Source: Tessaracoccus lapidicaptus (GTDB lineage: Bacteria > Actinomycetota > Actinomycetes > Propionibacteriales > Propionibacteriaceae). Taken from it: a stretch of DNA of 64,000 nt. This document shows, in pieces, positions 1-8,402 of this stretch; the stretch's first letter is position 1, and each line of letters opens with the position of its first letter. The DNA is taken from contig NZ_MBQD01000026.1 in the NCBI RefSeq assembly GCF_001693815.1, positions 1 to 64,000 on the forward strand, in the 5' to 3' direction. The position numbers and the translations under genes were made by a program. The notes under the pieces were generated by a model, which ran no database searches, was not told where the DNA came from, and saw nothing but the letters and a program-made list of their open reading frames with translations.

Positions 1-1
1 C

Positions 2-112
2 GTCCAACGCCGCGCCAAGACCAACCACGTCTACCTCTCCCGCCGGAAGATCAGCGATCCGAAGCGGGCAAACCCAGATGAGTCAACGACTCAAACCAAG
101 CGGGCATCTTGA
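2..112 (+). CDS. C-terminal fragment of an unidentified protein
   Basis: An open frame enters from the left edge and ends at TGA 110-112, giving 36 residues rich in Lys, Arg, Ser and Thr. It is basic and hydrophilic and carries no recognisable motif. A basic tail of this kind could end a DNA-binding protein or transposase, but nothing visible proves it. The short length makes chance possible; the frame is chosen because the residue composition is more protein-like than in the neighbouring frames. Confidence 0.3.
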   Translation, partial: VQRRAKTNHVYLSRRKISDPKRANPDESTTQTKRAS

Positions 113-193
113 CATGAGGCAACAGGATCGCGGGCGGTCCGCACCGGGCGGGGGCCCGCGACGGTCCCGATCGCGGGCGGCGGGGGCCGGTGC

Positions 194-215
194 ATTAATC
201 TGTCAGACCTTGACA
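194..215 (+). promoter_or_regulatory. AT-rich box and short dyad upstream of the amino acid importer
   Basis: ATTAAT at 194-199 is the only AT-rich hexamer near the lipoprotein gene and could be a -10 element. It is followed by the dyad TGTCA-GACCT-TGACA (201-215), which could be a small operator. No convincing -35 was found. The TTGACA at 210-215 lies too close to the ribosome binding site at 230-236 to serve this gene. Confidence 0.3.
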
Positions 216-241
216 CTTAGTTGGATCTCGGAAGGACCCCC

Positions 242-1150
242 ATGCGCCGCATCCTGGCCGCCGGCCTCCTGGCCACCCTCGCCGTGAGCGCCTGCAGCGC
301 CCCGTCGACCACCACCCCCTCGGAGTCGGGCGCCACGGACGCGACCGACCGCACCTACGACGTCTCGGGCGTCGAGAAGGTCGACGAGATCGCCGCGCTC
401 CTGCCGCAGGAGATCGCCGACGACGGCATGCTGACCATCGGCGCGGCCACCGACTACGCCCCGGCCGAGTTCCGCGCCGACGACCTCACCACCGCCATCG
501 GCTACGACGTGGACCTGGGCAAGGCGATCGGCAAGGTGCTCGGCGTGGAGACCGAGGTCGTCGACGGCGAGTTCGCGTCCCTGCTGCCCGGCATCGGGTC
601 GAAGTACGACATCGGCATCTCATCGTTCACCATCACCGACGAGCGCACCGCCAACTACACGATGATCTCCTACATCACGGTGGGCTCGAGCTTCGCCGTG
701 AAGAAGGGCAACCCGGAGGGCTTCGATCCGGAGAGCCTGTGCGGCGAGACCATCGGCGTGCAGACGGGCACCTGGCAGGAGGAGGAGCTCGCCGCGTTCA
801 CCGCCGAGTGCACCGACGCCGGCGAGGAGCCCATCGAGGTGCTCCCCTACGCGAAGCAGTCCGACGTCACCACGAACCTCGTCGGCGGCAAGGTCAAGGC
901 CTTCTACGCCGACTCGACGGTGGCCTCCTACTCCGTCGCCCTCACCAACGACCAGCTCGAGGTCGTCGGCGGCGTCCGCGACGCCGCCCCGCAGGGCATC
1001 GTCGTCGCCCAGGACGACGCCGAGCTGGCCGAGGCGATCCAGCGGGCCGTCCAGCAGCTCATGGACGACGGCACGTGGGCCGCGATCCTCGACAGCTGGG
1101 GCGTGTCCGAGGCCGGCCTCGAGACCGCCGAGCTGTTCCCGCAGGCCTGA
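242..1150 (+). CDS. Amino acid ABC transporter substrate-binding lipoprotein
   Basis: Extracellular solute-binding protein of family 3 (SBP_bac_3), 302 aa, which captures a polar amino acid for the permease and ATPase encoded next. The start is ATG 242 because GGAAGGA (230-236) lies at the right distance; the in-frame TTG at 221 has no such site. The N-terminus is a lipoprotein signal with lipobox LAVSAC and the lipidated Cys at residue 18, followed by a Ser/Thr-rich linker. The mature domain has the family pattern TIGAATDYAP, GYDVDLGKAIG and GVQTGT. The specific amino acid cannot be read from sequence. The stop overlaps the permease start (TGATG), so translation is probably coupled. Confidence 0.9.
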   Translation: MRRILAAGLLATLAVSACSAPSTTTPSESGATDATDRTYDVSGVEKVDEIAALLPQEIADDGMLTIGAATDYAPAEFRADDLTTAIGYDVDLGKAIGKVLGVETEVVDGEFASLLPGIGSKYDIGISSFTITDERTANYTMISYITVGSSFAVKKGNPEGFDPESLCGETIGVQTGTWQEEELAAFTAECTDAGEEPIEVLPYAKQSDVTTNLVGGKVKAFYADSTVASYSVALTNDQLEVVGGVRDAAPQGIVVAQDDAELAEAIQRAVQQLMDDGTWAAILDSWGVSEAGLETAELFPQA

Positions 1151-2109
1151 TGATGCGTCAGCCGACGCCGGAGCTGATCCGCGCCCGCCCCGTCCCCAGG
1201 CCCAGCCTGTGGCTCTGGGCGGGCATCGTCCTCGTGCTGGTGGCCATGCTCGTGCACGGCCTGCTGACCAACCCCAACTATCGCTGGGACGTCGTCGCGC
1301 AGCACCTGCTCGATCCGCGGATCATCTCCGGTCTCGGCTGGACGCTCCTGCTCACCGTCGGGGCCATGGCGCTGGGGATCACGCTGGCCGTGACCACCGC
1401 CATCATGCGGATGGGCACCAACCCCATCCTGCGCGGCGTCGCGTGGGCCTACATCTGGTTCTTCCGCGGCACCCCCGTCTACACCCAGCTGGTGTTCTGG
1501 GGGCTGCTGCCGGTCCTCTACCCGCGCCTCAGCCTGGGGATCCCGTTCGGCCCTGAATGGCTGGAGTTCTCGACGCAGGACGTCATCAACGCCGGCGTGG
1601 CGGCGGTGCTGGGCCTGGGGCTCAACGAGGGCGCCTACCTATCCGAGATCGTCCGCTCCGGGCTCAACTCGGTGGACAAGGGCCAGTGGGAGGCGGCCAC
1701 TGCCCTGGGCATGCGCCGCGGCACGACGCTGCGCCGCATCGTGATCCCGCAGGCGATGCGGGTCATCGTGCCGCCCACGGGCAACGAGACCATCTCCATG
1801 CTCAAGACGACGTCGCTGGTGCTCGCCGTGCCGTTCAGCCTGGAGCTGACGTTCGTGACCAACGCCATCGGTAACAAGAACTTCCTCCCCGTTCCGCTGC
1901 TCATCGTCGCCGCCATCTACTACCTGGTCGTCACCAGCATCCTCATGGTCGGGCAGCACCATCTCGAGGCCTACTACGGTCGCGGATTCGACACCGACCA
2001 GACCACCGGCGGCGGGGGGCGTCCCCCGAAGGGGATGTCCAAGCGCCAGCAAGCGATCCTGGCGGCCGGGACCGTGCACGCCGACCCCAACCTGGAGGTG
2101 ACCCCGTGA
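1150..2109 (+). CDS. Amino acid ABC transporter permease
   Basis: Inner-membrane permease of the HisM/GlnP type, about 319 aa. The start is ATG 1150, overlapping the lipoprotein stop; ATG 1153 is an equally possible start. Several hydrophobic segments are visible, the first at about residues 17-35. The EAA-loop typical of importers, which docks on the ATPase, is present around [14 protein letters not shown] and followed by [13 protein letters not shown]. Only one permease gene is present, so it probably works as a homodimer. The ATPase gene overlaps its stop (GTGA), giving a tight three-gene import operon. Confidence 0.9.
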   Translation: MMRQPTPELIRARPVPRPSLWLWAGIVLVLVAMLVHGLLTNPNYRWDVVAQHLLDPRIISGLGWTLLLTVGAMALGITLAVTTAIMRMGTNPILRGVAWAYIWFFRGTPVYTQLVFWGLLPVLYPRLSLGIPFGPEWLEFSTQDVINAGVAAVLGLGLNEGAYLSEIVRSGLNSVDKGQWEAATALGMRRGTTLRRIVIPQAMRVIVPPTGNETISMLKTTSLVLAVPFSLELTFVTNAIGNKNFLPVPLLIVAAIYYLVVTSILMVGQHHLEAYYGRGFDTDQTTGGGGRPPKGMSKRQQAILAAGTVHADPNLEVTP

Positions 2110-2867
2110 CGGCGATGGTCCAGGCCAAAGGCGTCCACAAGTTCTTCGGTGACCTCCACGTCCTCAAGGGCGTGGACCTCACCGTCGGGCGCGGGGAGGT
2201 CTGCGTCATCCTCGGCCCCTCGGGGTCGGGGAAGTCGACGCTGATCCGATGCATCAACGAGCTGGAGCAGATCAGCGCCGGCCGCATGTTCGTCGACGGG
2301 GAGCTGATGGGGCTGCGCGAGGTCGGCGGACGGCTCCACCGGCTGAACGACCAGGAGATCGCCCGGCAGCGGGCCAAGATCGGCATGGTGTTCCAGCGCT
2401 TCAACCTCTTCCCGCACATGACGGCCCTGGAGAACGTCATGGAGGCGCCGCGCCAGGTGCGGCGGGTGCCGAGGGCGGACGCCGAGCGCGTCGCCCGCGA
2501 CCAGCTGGCCCGCGTGGGGCTCTCCGACCGGGCCGACCACTACCCCGCGCAGCTGTCGGGCGGGCAGCAGCAGCGCGTCGCCATCGCGCGCGCGCTCGCC
2601 ATGGAACCCGAGCTGATGCTGTTCGACGAGCCCACCTCGGCGCTCGACCCAGAACTCGTCGGCGAGGTGCTGGGCGTCATGCAGGAGCTCGCCGCCAGCG
2701 GCATGACGATGATCGTCGTCACGCACGAGGTGGGGTTCGCGCGTGAGGTCGCGGACCAGGTGGTGTTCATGGACGACGGGGTCGTCGTCGAACGGGGCAC
2801 GCCCGGCAAGGTCATCGACGCGCCGCAACAGCAGCGGACCCGGGACTTCTTCGCCAAGGTCCTCTGA
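2106..2867 (+). CDS. Amino acid ABC transporter ATP-binding protein
   Basis: Cytoplasmic ATPase of the GlnQ/HisP family, 253 aa, that powers the preceding permease. It has Walker [10 protein letters not shown], a Q-loop at [12 protein letters not shown], the signature LSGGQQQR, Walker B LMLFDEP and the switch His in VVTHEVG, so the site looks intact. Start GTG 2106 overlaps the permease stop by four bases and follows GGAGGTG. The length is normal for the family. It ends just before a strong bidirectional hairpin at 2883-2917. Confidence 0.92.
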   Translation: MTAMVQAKGVHKFFGDLHVLKGVDLTVGRGEVCVILGPSGSGKSTLIRCINELEQISAGRMFVDGELMGLREVGGRLHRLNDQEIARQRAKIGMVFQRFNLFPHMTALENVMEAPRQVRRVPRADAERVARDQLARVGLSDRADHYPAQLSGGQQQRVAIARALAMEPELMLFDEPTSALDPELVGEVLGVMQELAASGMTMIVVTHEVGFAREVADQVVFMDDGVVVERGTPGKVIDAPQQQRTRDFFAKVL

Positions 2868-2882
2868 CCTCACCAGACACGA

Positions 2883-2917
2883 ACGCCGGCCGTCCCTCCT
2901 CGAGGGGCGGCCGGCGT
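2883..2917. terminator. Bidirectional intrinsic terminator
   Basis: A 15-bp stem with one G-T pair and a 5-nt loop lies between two convergent genes (the ABC ATPase on plus and the multidomain xylanase on minus). It has no clear T-run, which is common in high-GC actinobacteria. Confidence 0.75.
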
Positions 2918-2931
2918 CGTCGATGGACCCG

Positions 2932-5900
2932 TCAGCGACCGGGTGGGACGCAGTCGGCACCGGTCACGCCGACCCGGCCCGGCGCGTCCGGGCGTCCGCC
3001 GGGCTGTCCCGCATGGTCGGGCCTGCCCTGGTCGGCGGGGCGACCGACGGCACACCCGGCGGGCCCGGTGACCGACTCGGCGGCCACGAGGCGCACCACG
3101 CCCCACCGTTCCGTGCTCTGGTAGCCCAGGCCGGTCGGGTCGGCCCAGGTCACGACCCCGGACCGCACGCCGTCGGCGGCGTCGTTGACCTGCACGTCGA
3201 AGCCGTGCACCGTCCCGGCGCCCCAAAGGTCGCCGAGCTCGATGGCCACCTCGACGACGTAGCCCGTCTCCGTCCGCGCCGTCGCGCTCGTCACCCGGGC
3301 CCGCTGCAGCGCCTCATCCCCCGCGCCGAAGGACAGCTCGTTGTCCGCGTTGACGCGGATCTGCATGTCACCGGAGCGGTAGGAGCCCGCCTTGGCGTTG
3401 CCCAAGTCCACGAAGAACTCCACGGAGTCCTGCTCCCAGGGATTGGACGCCGTCAGGTCCACGACCGGGTCGGTGACCTCGGCCAGGACGAACAGGCTCG
3501 TGCCGTGCCAGGCGGTGCGGACGCTCGCCGTCGCCGCCCCCTCGACGCCCTGGACATAGGTGTCGGTCACGACCGACTGCGCGGCCTCCCAGCCGGCGTC
3601 GACGAGGCCGTCCACCATCGGCGCCACGGCCGCCGCAACGGCGTCGGTGACCGACAGCTCCTCGACCAGGCGCATGGCGCCGAGACCGTCGCTGGGGTTC
3701 CACTCCGCACTCTGCCCGCCCGCGACGACCGTGACGTCGAGCTCCACGGTCTGCCCCTCGCCGAACTGGCCCGGCACGGTGACCAGCGCCGCCGTCGCCG
3801 TGGCGCCCTCGGTGGCCGGGGTGACACTGACGGACTCAGCGCCGACGGTGAGCCGGATCTCGTCGTAGCCACCCGCTGCCGTCACGTAGGTGGTGATCCC
3901 GGACTCGGTCCACCGGGCCTGGAAGCCCCCGAGCGTGCCGATGTCGCGGAGGGGAAGGTCCCCCCACGCCGGGTCGGACACACCGCCGGTGATCTCTCCC
4001 CGGAAGACCACGCCGCGCTTGGCGATGGGGGCGAGCTCGTCCGAGCCCACGATGCCGTAGTAGGCGGGCTTGGGCTGCAGGCCGGCGTCGAAGATGAGCG
4101 GGGACTGCTCGGTCAGCCAGCTGCGGTCGTCGGTCAGGCCCCAGACCGTCACGGAGAACAGCTCGTCCGCCCGCGCCCGGAAGAGGTCGAACGCCGCCCG
4201 GTAGTAGTGGCCCTGCTCGATCAGGAGCGCGTCGTCGGCGGTTCCGCCGACGGTGACGTCCAGCTCGCTCACCACCTGGGTCAGGGGCAGGTCCGCGAAG
4301 CGGTCGAGGGCCGCGGCCAGCGAGGCGACGGGGGTCGCGAGGCTGACGTGGAACTGGTGGCCCACCCCGTCGATCGGGACGCCGCGGTCGAGGAGGCCCT
4401 CGATGACCTGCCGGTACCTATCCTGCTTGCCGGCGTGCTCCGTGTTGTAGTCGTTGATGAACAACGCGACGGGGCGGTCCGCGCCCGGGTCGGCGAGACG
4501 CTCGTTGAAGGCTGCGTCGGCGTACCGGAAGGCCAGGTCGATGAACTCGGCGCCCAGGATGCGGTACCACTCGGAGCGGCGCAGGCCGTCGGCCTGCTGG
4601 TCGTCGGAGACCACCTCGTTGACGACGTCCCAGGCGACGATGGGGTTGCCAGCCGACCCGAACGGCCCGTAGGCGTCCGCGAGGTGCTCGGCCACGCCGT
4701 CGATGTGGGCCTTGAGCCGATCGCGCAGGAGCTGCTTGTGCTCCTCGCTCGTGGTCAGCGGCGCCCCCGCCTCATCGGTGAAGAACCATGCCGGGGTCTG
4801 GCTGTGCCACGCCAGCGTGTGGCCGTAGACGCGCAGGTCGTTGGCCACGGCGAAGTCCATGAGGATGCCCACCTGAGGGTCCGCCCGGAAGGTGCGGTCG
4901 GCGTCGTACCAGGCCTCGGGCTTCATGTGATTCTCGGGCGTGATCTGGTCGAAGTGCGTGGTGAGGAGGTCCGCCGCCGCGCCGCTCGTCTCGCGCTGGT
5001 CGATGGCGACGCCGACCGGCACGTCGAGGGTGTCGCGGATGGGTGTGAGGGGCTCCGCTGTTGAGCCGTCACCCACCATGGGCAGGGTGAACTGCCAGGT
5101 GCCGGCGTAGTCCGGCAGGACCCGCCGGACCGCCTCCACGACCGCGTCGCGGGTGCCGCCGCCGTCGTGCGCGAGCACGACCGCCCCGGGCTGGATCGCG
5201 GCCCGCAGGTTGGCCTCGAACGTGTCGGCGTCCTGCTGGGCGTTGTCCCAGTCGTAGATGAGGTTGCCCAGGCCGAGGGGCTGCATCCCGAGGTCGGCCG
5301 CGACCCTCGCCACCAGGTCGTCGGTGCCCCACGACCCGTTCGGGGCGCGGAAGTACGGGACGGGGTGGGCGGGATCGCCGAGTGCCTCGCGGATGATGCG
5401 CAGGTTCTCGGTCATGTCGGCGCGGAGCTGTTCCTCCGTCATGGACCCCATGTCGGCATAGGACGTGGAGTGGTTGCACAGGGCGTGCCCGCGGTCCACG
5501 ATGTCGCGCAGGATGCGTGCCCCGTCGTCGGTGGCCACGTTCTGGCCGATGACGCAGAACGTCGCGACCGCACCGTTGGCGTCGAGCACGTCGAGCAGCG
5601 CCTCCGTCTCCCCCGGGTTCGGCCCGTCGTCGAAGGTCAGCGCGACGACGTCGCCCTCCCCCTGCGCCCGGGCGAGCGGCGTGCGGGTCGGGACCCCGAC
5701 CCCGCCGCCGGTCTCGCCGGCCCGGGTGATCCGGACGTTGTCGACGTAGTAGCTGTAGGCACCTGCGAGGTCGCCGGTCCCGATGTAGACCTTGCCCTCG
5801 TCGGCGCCGGCGGTGTCGGGCACCGTCCACGACCCGGCGATGGTGGTCCAGGCCTCGTCGGTGACGGTGGTGTTGCCGATCCAGGAGTAGCTGGGGAAGC

Positions 5901-6252
5901 CGACCAGTCGGGCCTGGACGTCGGGGACGCCCTCGGCGAGCCGGATGTCGACGGAGAAGGCGTAGGTCTCACCCGGCGCCAGGGTCCCCGGCGCCGTCTG
6001 GACGCCGTGGAAGTCGGCGGCGCGGTTGCTGACCCGCAGCGCCTTGCCCCCGTCGAGGTCGACGACCGCGAGGTCGGCGTCGGTGAGGCCGCTGGGCACC
6101 AGCGGGGCGTACGAGCCGTTCACGAAGTCGACGCTGAGGACGGTCTCCTCGGCGGACGCCGTGGGCGCCAGCAGCGCGGCCCCACCCAGGAGCGCCGCTG
6201 CCGCGGCCGTGGCGAGGCCCCGACGGGCCAGATGTCGTCGTGTCATGTCCAT
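2932..6252 (-). CDS. Secreted multidomain xylanase: CBM, CE4 polysaccharide deacetylase, GH10, CBM9
   Basis: Secreted enzyme of 1106 aa for xylan breakdown. Residues 1-34 are a signal peptide with an RR-rich n-region ending TASA. About 37-177 resemble a CBM4/9-type beta-sandwich. About 200-395 are a CE4 (NodB) deacetylase with TFDDG (206-210), H261, RAP (303-305) and AHD (361-363). About 405-737 are a GH10 xylanase with acid/base E546 in WDVVNE and nucleophile E663 in SELDV. About 745-870 look like a beta-rich linker domain, and about 878-1055 resemble a CBM9 xylan-binding module. The second CE4 zinc His is a Tyr (residue 265), so esterase activity is uncertain. The last 45 residues are Pro/Gly/Asp-rich and match no domain. 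Start ATG 6252 (or 6246) is 8 nt after the first xylanase stop, so the two genes form one operon. Confidence 0.9.
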   Translation of the reverse strand: MDMTRRHLARRGLATAAAAALLGGAALLAPTASAEETVLSVDFVNGSYAPLVPSGLTDADLAVVDLDGGKALRVSNRAADFHGVQTAPGTLAPGETYAFSVDIRLAEGVPDVQARLVGFPSYSWIGNTTVTDEAWTTIAGSWTVPDTAGADEGKVYIGTGDLAGAYSYYVDNVRITRAGETGGGVGVPTRTPLARAQGEGDVVALTFDDGPNPGETEALLDVLDANGAVATFCVIGQNVATDDGARILRDIVDRGHALCNHSTSYADMGSMTEEQLRADMTENLRIIREALGDPAHPVPYFRAPNGSWGTDDLVARVAADLGMQPLGLGNLIYDWDNAQQDADTFEANLRAAIQPGAVVLAHDGGGTRDAVVEAVRRVLPDYAGTWQFTLPMVGDGSTAEPLTPIRDTLDVPVGVAIDQRETSGAAADLLTTHFDQITPENHMKPEAWYDADRTFRADPQVGILMDFAVANDLRVYGHTLAWHSQTPAWFFTDEAGAPLTTSEEHKQLLRDRLKAHIDGVAEHLADAYGPFGSAGNPIVAWDVVNEVVSDDQQADGLRRSEWYRILGAEFIDLAFRYADAAFNERLADPGADRPVALFINDYNTEHAGKQDRYRQVIEGLLDRGVPIDGVGHQFHVSLATPVASLAAALDRFADLPLTQVVSELDVTVGGTADDALLIEQGHYYRAAFDLFRARADELFSVTVWGLTDDRSWLTEQSPLIFDAGLQPKPAYYGIVGSDELAPIAKRGVVFRGEITGGVSDPAWGDLPLRDIGTLGGFQARWTESGITTYVTAAGGYDEIRLTVGAESVSVTPATEGATATAALVTVPGQFGEGQTVELDVTVVAGGQSAEWNPSDGLGAMRLVEELSVTDAVAAAVAPMVDGLVDAGWEAAQSVVTDTYVQGVEGAATASVRTAWHGTSLFVLAEVTDPVVDLTASNPWEQDSVEFFVDLGNAKAGSYRSGDMQIRVNADNELSFGAGDEALQRARVTSATARTETGYVVEVAIELGDLWGAGTVHGFDVQVNDAADGVRSGVVTWADPTGLGYQSTERWGVVRLVAAESVTGPAGCAVGRPADQGRPDHAGQPGGRPDAPGRVGVTGADCVPPGR

Positions 6253-6260
6253 CGCCCCCG

Positions 6261-7412
6261 TCACCGGCGCGGCGAGGTGCCGGGGGTGGCGGCCTCGAGC
6301 TGCTGGACCAGCGCGTCGTAGGCGGGCTTGGTCTCGAAGTCCTCGAACATGACGGTGGCCGCGCCGCTCCCGCTGAAGAACACCGGGACCCACGAGTACT
6401 GGTCGTTGAAGCCCCACAGCGTGAAGGACTTGCATCCGGCCACGTCCAGGCACGCCTGCAGGGTCTCGGTGTAGTAGGTCGCCTGCTGCGCGAGCTGCTC
6501 GTCGGTGGGACGTCCGTCCTCCGGCAGCGTCATCCGCACGTCCAGTTCGGTTATGGCGGTCTCGAGGCCGAGGTCGTCGAAGCGCTGCAGGTTGGCCGTC
6601 ATGTCGCCCGGCAGCCCCCATCGCATGTCCCAGTGGGCCTGGGCCGAGAAGCCGTGGACCGGCACGCCGTCGGCCAGCAGGTCCTGGGCGAGCGAGTAGT
6701 ACGCCGTGGACTTGGCGTTGATGCCCTCGACGCCGTAGTCGTTGAAGAACAGCTTCGCCTCGGGGTCGGCCTCGTGCGCCCAGCGGAACGCGTCGGCGAT
6801 GATGCCGGGCCCCAGCTCGCGGATCCAGATGTTCTCCGTGGTGCGGAGGTTCCCCCGACCGTCGAAGATCTCGTTGGCGACATCCCACTGGTAGATCTGA
6901 CCCCGGTACCGGCCGACGACCGTCTGGATGTGGTCCTTGAGGATCGCGCGGAGCTCGTCGGCGGTGAACTCGCCCTGCTCGAGCCACTGCGGGTTCTGGC
7001 TGTGCCACAGCAGCGTGTGTCCGCGGACCTCCTGCTTGTTGGCGCGGGCGAAGGCGACGATGTCGTCGGTGGGGCCGAAGTTGTACTCGCCCTGGGCCGG
7101 GTGGACGAACTCCCACTTGAGCTGGTTCTCGGGTGTGACCGAGCTGAACTCGCCGGCGAGGACCGTGCGGTACTCGGGGCTGGCGTAGAACGGGTTGTCG
7201 TAGTCCATGGTCTCGTGGTGGCCGCCGCCGGCGACGGCGGTGCCGATGAGCAGGTCGCGCGGCGCTTCGCCCCGGAGCGTGTCCTGGCGGGTCGAGCCGT
7301 AAGTGACCTCCTGCCCGGGGGCGGCGCAGGCCGGGGAGGCGAGCAGCCCGCCGGCGATGGCGGTGCAGGCGACCGCGGCCGCGGCCATGCGGAAGACGCG
7401 AGTAGTCGACAT
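6261..7412 (-). CDS. Secreted endo-1,4-beta-xylanase, GH10
   Basis: Single-domain GH10 xylanase, 383 aa, that cleaves beta-1,4-xylan outside the cell. Residues 1-30 are a signal peptide ending ACA. The catalytic barrel has the substrate-binding stretches ENQLKWE and GHTLLWHSQNP, acid/base E181 in WDVANE and nucleophile E289 in TELDV. No carbohydrate-binding module is present, unlike the downstream enzyme. Start ATG 7412 is set by AAGAGGAG about 8 nt upstream; the 23 residues in frame before it look like leader sequence. It is the first gene of a two-gene xylan operon with a strong promoter and a palindromic candidate operator. Confidence 0.93.
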   Translation of the reverse strand: MSTTRVFRMAAAAVACTAIAGGLLASPACAAPGQEVTYGSTRQDTLRGEAPRDLLIGTAVAGGGHHETMDYDNPFYASPEYRTVLAGEFSSVTPENQLKWEFVHPAQGEYNFGPTDDIVAFARANKQEVRGHTLLWHSQNPQWLEQGEFTADELRAILKDHIQTVVGRYRGQIYQWDVANEIFDGRGNLRTTENIWIRELGPGIIADAFRWAHEADPEAKLFFNDYGVEGINAKSTAYYSLAQDLLADGVPVHGFSAQAHWDMRWGLPGDMTANLQRFDDLGLETAITELDVRMTLPEDGRPTDEQLAQQATYYTETLQACLDVAGCKSFTLWGFNDQYSWVPVFFSGSGAATVMFEDFETKPAYDALVQQLEAATPGTSPRR

Positions 7413-7429
7413 TGGCTTACTCCTCTTTC

Positions 7430-7446
7430 TGTTCGACTTTCGAACA
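7430..7446. promoter_or_regulatory. Palindromic candidate operator at the xylanase start site
   Basis: TGTTCGA-CTT-TCGAACA is a perfect 7-bp inverted repeat with a 3-nt centre that begins where transcription should start. A repressor bound here would block initiation. The regulator is not encoded nearby; a LacI-family sugar repressor is one possibility. Confidence 0.65.
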
Positions 7447-7452
7447 AATCGC

Positions 7453-7481
7453 ACCGTAAGCGAGGCAAAGAGGGGTGTCAA
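7453..7481 (-). promoter_or_regulatory. Sigma70-type promoter of the xylanase operon
   Basis: On the minus strand TTGACA (7481-7476) is followed after exactly 17 nt by TACGGT (7458-7453). The expected start site is near 7446, leaving a leader of about 35 nt to ATG 7412. The -35 is perfect, which is rare in this GC-rich window. Confidence 0.75.
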
Positions 7482-7520
7482 CGGGTTTCGTGAAGTTTAG
7501 TTGCGGTTATGAACTATCGG

Positions 7521-8402
7521 TTAGCCGATCTCCAACAACGCTTGGGGGATCTCCGCGGGGAGTTCACCGGCGAGATAGCCGGTCGGTCCGAACCGGGACG
7601 CGAGCCGGCCGCCCACCGTGCCGTGCAGATAGGCGGCCCACACCGCGGCCTGGGCCGGATGGGCGCCGCGCGCGCAGAGCCCGACCGTGATGCCCGCCTT
7701 CACGTCGCCGGAGCCCGCGACGCCGAGGCCCGGGTTGCCCTCGTCGCTGCGCCAGAGGTCACCATCGGGGGTCCCGACAAACGTGCTGGCGGCCCCGGAG
7801 CTGACGACGGCCCCGGTCGCGGCGGCGAGGCGCAGGACGGCGCCCGCCTGGTCGGCGCGCACCCGGTCCTCGTCCTCCCCTAGGGTCAGGGCGAGCTCCC
7901 GGAGGTTCGGCGAGAGGATCAGCGATTCGAACGACCTGCCGCGATCGAGGTCCTCCGTCAGCCAGGCCATGGCCAGCGCGTCGAGCACGACGGTCCCACG
8001 GAGCTGTCCCGCGACGGCGCCCAGCAGACCCGTCGCCGCGGCGACGTCGAGCATCCCGGGACCGACCAACACCGCGTCCGCCTCCGGTGCGTAGTCGCCG
8101 ACCGCGACCGCCGCCACCGGAGTGAGATCGCCCGCCGTCGTGCACGCGGCGCCACGCACGAGCGACTCCGGCATACCGACGGCCATCGCCACGGCCACCG
8201 GCTCCGGGACCACGAGTTGGGTCTTGCCTGCCCCGGCCCGCATGGCGGCTCGGGCCGCCAGCACCATGCCGCCGGGGTTGGGCACGCTTCCGCCGATGAG
8301 GAGGGCCCGTCCGCGGGCCTCCTTGTTGCCCTCCGGAGACGGCAGGGGCCAGTCCCGCAGCACCGCCGTCGTGACGACGGTCGCGGAGTCGGCCGCGCTC
8401 AT
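7521..8402 (-). CDS. nnrD: ADP-dependent NAD(P)H-hydrate dehydratase
   Basis: Repairs hydrated NAD(P)H by ADP-dependent dehydration (YjeF C-terminal, ribokinase-like fold), 293 aa. Nucleotide-binding features include LIGGSVPNPGGMVLAA near the N-terminus and GSGDVKAG (about 230-237), where the family usually has GTGD with a catalytic Asp. The epimerase half (NnrE), often fused to this domain, is absent and not found in the window. Start ATG 8402 overlaps the stop of the upstream phosphatase (ATGA), so the two genes are translationally coupled. Downstream lies the divergent xylanase promoter region. Confidence 0.85.
   Translation of the reverse strand: MSAADSATVVTTAVLRDWPLPSPEGNKEARGRALLIGGSVPNPGGMVLAARAAMRAGAGKTQLVVPEPVAVAMAVGMPESLVRGAACTTAGDLTPVAAVAVGDYAPEADAVLVGPGMLDVAAATGLLGAVAGQLRGTVVLDALAMAWLTEDLDRGRSFESLILSPNLRELALTLGEDEDRVRADQAGAVLRLAAATGAVVSSGAASTFVGTPDGDLWRSDEGNPGLGVAGSGDVKAGITVGLCARGAHPAQAAVWAAYLHGTVGGRLASRFGPTGYLAGELPAEIPQALLEIG

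Noticed and set aside
126-180. 12-bp direct repeat GATCGCGGGCGG (126-137 and 169-180) as a mobile-element end or origin
   Set aside because: The region is low-complexity GC-rich sequence, and no terminal inverted repeats or transposase motif accompany it.
210-215. TTGACA as a -35 for the amino acid importer
   Set aside because: A -10 at normal spacing would fall on the ribosome binding site at 230-236.
2743-5064. Long open frame (773 codons) on the plus strand opposite the multidomain xylanase
   Set aside because: It lies antisense to a gene with clear catalytic motifs and has the Arg/Gly/His/Val-rich composition typical of GC-rich shadow frames. Similar long antisense frames at 12896-14734, 14785-17541, 22610-24271, 24938-27073, 28332-30398 and 34700-36616 were rejected for the same reason.
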